Positions 31,053 to 35,963 of a stretch of 35,963 nt of DNA are shown here, one piece after another (position 1 is the stretch's first letter; the number at the start of each line of letters is the position of its first letter). The stretch is from Oscillospiraceae bacterium (GTDB taxonomy: Bacteria; Bacillota; Clostridia; Oscillospirales; Oscillospiraceae). The position numbers and the translations under genes are program-made. The stretch covers positions 1-35,963 of the forward strand of contig JAFTGE010000118.1 of NCBI GenBank assembly GCA_017458085.1, in the 5' to 3' direction. A model generated the notes under the pieces. It was given only the letters and a program-made list of their open reading frames with translations, was not told where the DNA came from and searched no databases.

Positions 31053-31490
31053 ATGAAGATCGGCGCGTTGGAGCTGCTGGTCATCTTTATCGTGGCCCTG
31101 CTGGTCATCGGGCCGGATAAGCTGCCCCAGTACGCCCGCAAATTCGGCGTTGCCCTGCGGGAGTTTCGGAAGGCCTCCGCCGATGTGACCCAGGAGATCC
31201 GCGAGAGCGTCATCGATCCCCTGGAGGAAGCGCAAAAGCCTCTGCGTGAGGCGATGGAGCCGCTGGAGGAGCTGGACAAGGACATCCGCGGCAACATCAA
31301 GAGCGTGGAGAAGGATCTGAAAAACATCGGAAAGGGCGAGAAAAAGGACGCAGCCAAGGCCGCCGGGACGGAGCCTGCGCTTGAGAGCAAGCCCGCGCCG
31401 GAGACAGAAGCAGCGCAATCCTCCCCGGAGACAGACGCCCCCCGGGAGGAAACCATAATAACAGAAAATAACGGAGGAGAATCAACATGA
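31053..31490 (+). CDS. TatA/TatB-family translocase subunit with long tail (TatB-like)
   Basis: A 145-residue protein. Residues 2-20 are the short membrane helix (GALELLVIFIVALLVIG), followed by the hinge PDKLPQYARKFG and an amphipathic helix, then a long, charged helical stretch and a Pro/Glu/Ala-rich end. The long tail is characteristic of TatB, which recruits the Tat substrate with TatC, but TatA/B assignment from sequence alone is uncertain. ATG follows AGGGAGG. It begins an operon tatB-like, tatA, tatC, reductase; its last four bases overlap the tatA start (ATGA). Many Firmicutes manage with TatA and TatC only, so a second TatA/B-type gene is notable. Confidence 0.88.
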   Translation: MKIGALELLVIFIVALLVIGPDKLPQYARKFGVALREFRKASADVTQEIRESVIDPLEEAQKPLREAMEPLEELDKDIRGNIKSVEKDLKNIGKGEKKDAAKAAGTEPALESKPAPETEAAQSSPETDAPREETIITENNGGEST

Positions 31491-31666
31491 GACTCGGAAC
31501 GCAGGAACTGATCATTATTCTGATCGTCGTCATCATTATCTTTGGGCCCACCCAGATCCCCAAGCTGACCAAGATGTTCGGCAAGAGCGTCAAGAATTTT
31601 AAGGACGGCATGGAAGAGGGCGACAAGGAGAAGACGAGCAAGGCCTCGGATGAAGACAAGGACTAA
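31487..31666 (+). CDS. tatA: Twin-arginine translocase subunit TatA/E
   Basis: A 59-residue protein: short N-terminus MRLGTQ, membrane helix ELIIILIVVIIIFG (about residues 7-20), hinge PTQIPKLTKMFGKSV and an amphipathic helix KNFKDGMEEGDKEK with an acidic end. TatA forms the ring that lets folded proteins cross the membrane. The conserved Phe-Gly before the hinge is present. ATG follows GGAGGAG by 6 nt and overlaps the previous stop; the end overlaps the tatC start by 17 nt. Confidence 0.93.
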   Translation: MRLGTQELIIILIVVIIIFGPTQIPKLTKMFGKSVKNFKDGMEEGDKEKTSKASDEDKD

Positions 31667-32426
31667 GCAGAAAAGAAATCAGCAGGAAACCGCAAATCCC
31701 AACGGGAGCATGCCCCTGTCCGGGCATCTGAAGGAGCTGCGCCGACGGGTGCTGATCTGTGTGCTGGTGCTGCTTGCCGGGGTCATCATCTGTCTGAGCT
31801 TTTCCCCGCAGCTGGTGACGGCGCTGACGGACATGGGAAAGGCATATAATTACGTTTTTGTGTACATCGCGCCGCAGGAGCTGCTGCTGGTATACATGAA
31901 CGTGGCGCTGCTGGGCGGCGTGATCCTCGCCTTCCCGGTGATCGCCTATCACGCCTACGCCTTTTGCAGCCCCGGCTTGAGCCGGAAGGAACGTATGTTT
32001 ACCCTCGGGGCGCTGCTGGCCGGCACGCTGTGCTTTCTTATCGGCGTGGCCTTCGCGCGTTGGATCAGTCTTCCCTTCATGCTGCGTTTTCTGATCCAGT
32101 TTACCTTTGAGGTGGACGTGTCCGCCTCCATCAGCATCGACCAATATGTGAGCTTTCTGCTGACGGTGTTTGTGATCTTCGGCCTGGTCTTTGAGCTGCC
32201 GGTGATCTCCGTGCTGCTGACGGGTCTGGGCCTGATCAGGGCCGAATGGCTGGTCAAAGGCCGCAAAGTTGTGATCGTTCTGATCTTTGTGATCGCCGCG
32301 ATCATCACGCCGCCCGACGTGGTCTCCCAGATCATGGTGGCAATTCCCATGATCGGCTTGTATGAGCTGAGCATCGTTTTGTGCCGTGTCTTCGGACGGA
32401 AAAAGGACGCCGAAGCAGAGGCATAA
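31650..32426 (+). CDS. tatC: Twin-arginine translocase subunit TatC
   Basis: A 258-residue integral membrane protein with six helices. A basic 20-residue N-terminal tail precedes MPLSGHLKELRRRVL, the conserved HLxELRxR segment that binds the twin-arginine signal. Later family segments are the Glu/Pro-containing VFELPVISVLLTGLGLI and IAAIITPPDVVSQIMVAIPM. The start at 31650 lies inside tatA; Met21 (MPLSGHL) is an alternative start, though without a good ribosome site either. TatC recognises the signal peptide; the only Tat signal seen in the window belongs to the reductase encoded 54 nt downstream. Confidence 0.95.
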   Translation: MKTRTKQKRNQQETANPNGSMPLSGHLKELRRRVLICVLVLLAGVIICLSFSPQLVTALTDMGKAYNYVFVYIAPQELLLVYMNVALLGGVILAFPVIAYHAYAFCSPGLSRKERMFTLGALLAGTLCFLIGVAFARWISLPFMLRFLIQFTFEVDVSASISIDQYVSFLLTVFVIFGLVFELPVISVLLTGLGLIRAEWLVKGRKVVIVLIFVIAAIITPPDVVSQIMVAIPMIGLYELSIVLCRVFGRKKDAEAEA

Positions 32427-32480
32427 GGCATAACCCCGGCGAATACCTATTTCAAATATATAACAAAACAGGAGGATCTT

Positions 32481-34556
32481 ATGGCAAAGAAAGAGCTATC
32501 CCGCAGAGAGTTCCTCAAGGGCATGGCCGCAGGCGCCGTTGGCGTGGCCGCGGTTGGCGTACTGCCCGGCTGCGGGGACTATGTCCTGCAAGACAGCAAG
32601 GCCGCTGCAGCGGCTGAGGAAGCGAAGGTCGCGGCCATCGCCGCGGCCAAGGAAGCCGCGGCCGCAGGCGGCACGCCCATCTACACTCCCGGCACCTATA
32701 CCGCCAGCGCCAAGGGCATCAACGGCGACGTCACCGTCACCATGACCTTTGACGAGTTTTCCATTACCGACGCCAAGATCGACGTCTCCGGCGAGACCCC
32801 GGACATCGGCGGCGCCATCGGCGGCCAGATGGAGCAGGCGATCCTCGTCGGCCAGACCGCCGACGTTGACGCCGTCACCGGCGCCAGCATCACCAGCGAC
32901 GCCATCCGCACCGCCGCCGCCGACTGTATCGCCCAGGCCAGCGGCAAGGAGGTCGTCCTCACCGAGCGCGACGAGGGCGGCAGCGCCGATTGGCTGGGCA
33001 CCGCCCCAGAAATCGCGGAGAGCGATATCACCGAAGAGCTCAGCACCGAGGTTCTGGTGGTCGGCTGCGGCACCGGCGGCTGGATCGCCGCCATGACCGC
33101 CGCGGAGGAGGGCTCCAAGGTCCTCGTCGTGGAGAAGGCCGAGACCCCCACCAAGATCAAGGAGGACATCGGCTCCATCAACTCCAAGCTCCAGCTGGAG
33201 GCTTTCAAGACCTTCCCTGAGTTTGAGATCAACAAGACCGAGGCTTTGCAGGAGATCGTCCGCTACGCCAGCGGTTACGTCGACAGCGATCTGGTCAAGG
33301 TCTGGATCGACAACTCCGGCGAGCTGGTCGACTGGCTGACCGATATCCTCGAGGGCACCGGCCACTGGTACATGAGTCTGGAAGGCGGCATCGGCAATCA
33401 GGAGCACCCCGAGCGCGACAAGGCCTTCGCCACCGGCCACAGCCCCCATCCCGTGGAGGGCAAGCCCGACGAGGTCACCCTCAACACCGACATGCAGGAG
33501 TTTGTTGAGACCCGCGGCGGCGAGATCCGCTGCAACACCAGCCTGGTCAAGCTGGAGCAGGATGCCTCCGGCAAGGTCACCGGCATCATCGCCCAGGACA
33601 CCAATGACGAGCACTACATCCGCATCAAGGCCAGCAAGGGCGTGATCATGGCCACCGGCGGCTACGCCAGCAATACCGCCATGATGCTGGCCCTGCAGCC
33701 GCAGACCATGAAGATGAAGATCAACGTGCCCATGGGCTCCAAGTCCGACGGCGCCGGCATCAAGGCCATGCTCTGGGCCGGCGGCGAGATGGACCCCTGC
33801 CACGCTTCCATGATGTTCAACCGCTGCTCCTGCCTGCCCACCGAGACCGCCGGCTACAAGACCAACGGCAAGTGGTTCTGGTTCGGCGAGCAGCCCTTCC
33901 TCAAGGTAAACCTCAACGGCAAGCGCTTCTGCAACGAGTCCGGCCCCTATGAGTTCATGCTGCACTCCATGTACATGCAGCCCAACCACACCTACTGCGA
34001 CATCTTCGACGCCAACAACAAGCAGTACTGCGAGCAGTTTGACGAGGTCGGCTGCTGCCGTCTGTTCCCGTTTGACAACGGCGCGCTCTCCAACCGCGGC
34101 TACGACGCCACCTGGAAGGAAATGACCGAGGGCGAGAACTCTCACCTGGCTCTTGGCTACCTGCAGAAGGCCGACACGCTCGAGGAGCTGGCCGAGAAGC
34201 TGAACATCCCGGTGGATAACTTCGTTGAGTCCGTCAAGCGCTACAACGAGCTGTGCTATAAGGGCGTGGACGAGGACTACGGCAAGGGTCCCCACCGCAT
34301 GACGCCGGTGGACACCGCCCCCTTCTACGGTATCCGCACCGGTGCCTGGCACCTGACTACGCTGGACGGCTGCCGCATCAACACCGACATGCAGGTCATC
34401 CGTGAGGACGGCACCCCCATCGAGGGCCTGTACGCCACCGGCGACTGCACCGGCGGCTTCTTCGCCAACAACTACCCCAACCTCTTTACGGGCCTTGCCT
34501 GCGGCCGCACCATGACCTTCGGCCGCCGCGCCGCCAAGAACGTGTCCAAGCGCTGA
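32481..34556 (+). CDS. Tat-exported FMN/FAD flavoprotein reductase (fumarate/urocanate reductase-like lipoprotein)
   Basis: A 691-residue surface flavoprotein. The N-terminus has the Tat motif SRREFLKG (Arg8-Arg9), a weakly hydrophobic stretch and a lipobox LPGC with Cys31, so a membrane-anchored lipoprotein outside the cell is predicted. An Ala-rich helical linker (about 40-64) leads to an FMN-binding domain (68-150) with covalent-FMN motif DAVTGAS (130-136). A FAD-binding reductase domain starts at about 188 (VLVVGCGTGG, then VLVVEK) and ends with GLYATGDCTGGFF. This is the architecture of extracellular fumarate, urocanate and related organic-acid or enoate reductases used for anaerobic respiration. 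The electron acceptor is unknown. ATG follows AGGAGG. It follows tatC by 54 nt, in the same operon. Confidence 0.93.
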   Translation: MAKKELSRREFLKGMAAGAVGVAAVGVLPGCGDYVLQDSKAAAAAEEAKVAAIAAAKEAAAAGGTPIYTPGTYTASAKGINGDVTVTMTFDEFSITDAKIDVSGETPDIGGAIGGQMEQAILVGQTADVDAVTGASITSDAIRTAAADCIAQASGKEVVLTERDEGGSADWLGTAPEIAESDITEELSTEVLVVGCGTGGWIAAMTAAEEGSKVLVVEKAETPTKIKEDIGSINSKLQLEAFKTFPEFEINKTEALQEIVRYASGYVDSDLVKVWIDNSGELVDWLTDILEGTGHWYMSLEGGIGNQEHPERDKAFATGHSPHPVEGKPDEVTLNTDMQEFVETRGGEIRCNTSLVKLEQDASGKVTGIIAQDTNDEHYIRIKASKGVIMATGGYASNTAMMLALQPQTMKMKINVPMGSKSDGAGIKAMLWAGGEMDPCHASMMFNRCSCLPTETAGYKTNGKWFWFGEQPFLKVNLNGKRFCNESGPYEFMLHSMYMQPNHTYCDIFDANNKQYCEQFDEVGCCRLFPFDNGALSNRGYDATWKEMTEGENSHLALGYLQKADTLEELAEKLNIPVDNFVESVKRYNELCYKGVDEDYGKGPHRMTPVDTAPFYGIRTGAWHLTTLDGCRINTDMQVIREDGTPIEGLYATGDCTGGFFANNYPNLFTGLACGRTMTFGRRAAKNVSKR

Positions 34557-34569
34557 AAATCGGTTCTAC

Positions 34570-34609
34570 ATAAGAAAAGCTCCTGCCAGCCGGCAGGAGC
34601 TTTTCTTAT
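34570..34609. terminator. Bidirectional terminator, reductase operon and ZIP gene
   Basis: Perfect 18-bp arms (34570-34587 and 34592-34609) with a 4-nt loop and A/T-rich ends. The right arm overlaps the stop codon of the ZIP gene at 34606-34608. Confidence 0.9.
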
Positions 34610-35340
34610 CCCAGGGCGACGTCAAGCACCATCATCAGCACAAAGCCGCCCACAAAGCCAAAGGCACCGCCACGGCCCGCGGCCTGAGGGACAAGCTCAT
34701 GGACGGTGACATAGAGCATCGCCCCGGCGGAAAAGGCCAGCAGCCAGGGCATCAGCGGATGCACCGCCGTTGCCGCCAGCACCGCCAGCATGCCGAACAC
34801 CGGCTCCACCGCGCCGGAGGCTACGCCGTAAAGAAAGGCGCGGCGACGGCTCATGCCCTGCTGTCTCAAGGGCAGGGACACCGCCGCCCCCTCCGGAAAA
34901 TTCTGCACGCCGATGCCGAGCGCCAGCGCCATGGCGGAAGCCAGCCCCTCCCCATCAACTGCCAGCGCAAAGGCCAGCCCCACAGCCATCCCCTCGGGGA
35001 TGTTGTGTAAGGTGATGGCGGAAAAGAGCATGCTGCGCCTCTCCCCCTGTCGGACAGGCAGCAGATCCAACAGCGAGAGAAACAGCGCCCCGAGTATCAG
35101 TCCCAGCGCTGCGGGAAGCCAGCCGGGTAAGCGCCCCTCCGCCGCCGTCTGCTCAATGGCAGGCAGCAGCAGGCTCCACACCGCGGCGGCGGTCATGACG
35201 CCCCCGGCAAAGCCCAGCAGTGCCCGCTGGGACAACAGGCGCGGCTCGCGGACAAAGAAGAACACCAGCGCCGCGCCGAGGCTGGTCATCAGAAAAATAA
35301 ACTGCGTCCCGGCCAGGGCCCGGAGATAAACAGAAGCCAT
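34606..35340 (-). CDS. ZIP-family metal transporter, GufA type
   Basis: A 244-residue membrane protein with eight hydrophobic helices. The paired metal-binding motifs of the GufA branch of ZIP transporters are present: LHNIPEGMAVG (about residues 112-122, helix 4) and VQNFPEGAAVSLPLR (about 146-160, helix 5), followed by GAVEPVFG and the late motif VTVHELVPQA. Such proteins take up zinc and other divalent metals into the cytoplasm. ATG 35340 has AGGAGG 10 nt upstream, but that site lies within an 11-bp hairpin (35347-35380). The gene appears to stand alone; a hypothetical gene precedes it on the same strand. Confidence 0.93.
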   Translation of the reverse strand: MASVYLRALAGTQFIFLMTSLGAALVFFFVREPRLLSQRALLGFAGGVMTAAAVWSLLLPAIEQTAAEGRLPGWLPAALGLILGALFLSLLDLLPVRQGERRSMLFSAITLHNIPEGMAVGLAFALAVDGEGLASAMALALGIGVQNFPEGAAVSLPLRQQGMSRRRAFLYGVASGAVEPVFGMLAVLAATAVHPLMPWLLAFSAGAMLYVTVHELVPQAAGRGGAFGFVGGFVLMMVLDVALG

Positions 35341-35346
35341 AAAAGC

Positions 35347-35380
35347 AACGCCTCCTGAACCAGTATAAGCAGGAGGCGTT
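35347..35380 (-). promoter_or_regulatory. Hairpin masking the ZIP ribosome-binding site
   Basis: On the minus strand, arm AACGCCTCCTG (35370-35380) precedes a 12-nt loop and arm CAGGAGGCGTT (35347-35357). The second arm contains the Shine-Dalgarno AGGAGG, and CCTCCT pairs with it. The stem could lower translation, or serve as a weak terminator for the gene upstream (only TTTT follows after GC). Confidence 0.6.
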
Positions 35381-35396
35381 ATTTATGTGACAGTTT

Positions 35397-35963
35397 TTAC
35401 CCTCTGCCGGGGTCGATCTGGCCGATGCCCTCGGCGTAGTAGCTCTCCTCGTGATAGGGGCGCTCGCCGCTGTCACGGATCTCCAGCTCGCGGGCAATGT
35501 GCTCCAGGGTTTCCAGATCGGAGGTGCCGGTGACCTGGACAAGCCAGCCCTTTTCCCCGTTAAACAGCAGGACAAAGCTTGCCTTGTCATAGGCCCAGCG
35601 CAGGGTGCAGCCGGTATAATCGCTGGTCAGCTCAATGACGTGCCAGTCGTCCCAATCCTCTTCTTTGGCAACGGTGACCTCACCGTTGATGACGGTGCGG
35701 TGATTGTTCCGCACAACGCCGGCCGAGACGATGTAGGGGATATCCGCGTCCCGGCCCTGGTCAGAGAGATAGGTGGCCCAGCCCTCGGCATCCGTATAGC
35801 CGAAGTCGGCCTCGCTCGGCAGATACCAGCAGCGAAACTCCGGCTGGTTGGACGTCTCCGCCGGGCCGTCAAAGCTCAGCACCATCCCGGCATCGGGGAA
35901 GCTGATCTTTTGATCCTCCAGCACCTTGCCGTTTTCATCCTCCAGATACCAGCGGCCGCTGAC
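35397..35963 (-). CDS. Hypothetical protein, 5' end outside window
   Basis: The frame is open to the window edge, giving the last 188 residues. The visible part begins VSGRWYLEDENGKVLEDQKISFPDAG and contains a beta-rich region with aromatic pairs (CRWYLP-like turns, DWDDWHVIEL, TLRWAYDKASFVLLFNGEKGWLVQVTG), ending in IGQIDPGRG. Such composition fits an extracytoplasmic domain, perhaps of a lipoprotein, but no signal sequence is visible because the start is missing. No family is recognised. A hairpin and the ZIP gene follow; the two genes are 56 bases apart and could be co-transcribed. Confidence 0.7.
   Translation of the reverse strand, partial: VSGRWYLEDENGKVLEDQKISFPDAGMVLSFDGPAETSNQPEFRCWYLPSEADFGYTDAEGWATYLSDQGRDADIPYIVSAGVVRNNHRTVINGEVTVAKEEDWDDWHVIELTSDYTGCTLRWAYDKASFVLLFNGEKGWLVQVTGTSDLETLEHIARELEIRDSGERPYHEESYYAEGIGQIDPGRG

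Noticed and set aside
32496-34352. A 618-residue minus-strand frame opposite the flavin reductase.
   Set aside because: Composition is dominated by Gly, Ala, Val and Leu from codon bias of the real gene; no motif or start signal.

Overview
The window looks like chromosome of a GC-rich, anaerobic, endospore-forming member of the Clostridia, most likely Oscillospirales (Oscillibacter/Flavonifractor-like). The reasons are a CotF-type spore coat gene, an Rnf complex in the clostridial order CDGEAB, a 2-hydroxyacyl-CoA dehydratase-type gene pair, a CarD-family regulator, HemZ, and strong GGAGG ribosome sites with sigma-A-like promoters. This placement is inferred from gene content, since no marker rRNA is present. 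No tRNA, rRNA, CRISPR array, transposase or phage gene was seen.

Layout. 1-1250: end of a GtrA-like gene, a small membrane protein, a two-gene coat operon and a palindromic repeat. 1255-4266: an alanine/glycine symporter under a single-aptamer glycine riboswitch, and an LCP cell-wall ligase. 4336-7518: a three-gene ABC importer preceded by a Phe/Tyr-rich leader peptide and a trp-type attenuator, with a palindrome spanning the promoter. 7519-8022: a gene-free stretch with a hairpin. 8023-10896: an sdpRI-like immunity/repressor pair with two operators, an alpha/beta hydrolase and proC. 10941-15043: a class B sortase and a more AT-rich surface-glycan module (GT2, DUF6020-like), then an XRE regulator. 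15162-17872: repeat copy C, GAPDH, an unusual histidine kinase and repeat copy B. 17883-21513: a nucleoside kinase, hemZ, a CarD-family regulator and a small P-loop protein. 21715-24801: a dehydratase/reductase pair plus a 61-residue membrane microprotein. 24941-30054: rnfCDGEAB. 30292-35963: thrH, a tatB-like/tatA/tatC operon continuing into a Tat lipoprotein flavin reductase, a ZIP metal transporter and a partial hypothetical gene.

How the genes may work together (inference). The importer probably brings in aromatic amino acids. The dehydratase-type proteins, Rnf (ferredoxin:NAD with ion pumping) and the surface flavin reductase are parts expected in a cell that ferments amino acids and disposes of electrons to organic acceptors. 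Glycine/alanine uptake, ProC and ThrH also belong to amino-acid metabolism. The most novel-looking signal is the Phe/Tyr attenuator at 4336-4554. Next are the Tat machinery linked to its apparent client, the dehydratase-linked microprotein, and a dispersed palindromic repeat whose hairpin changes by compensatory substitutions.
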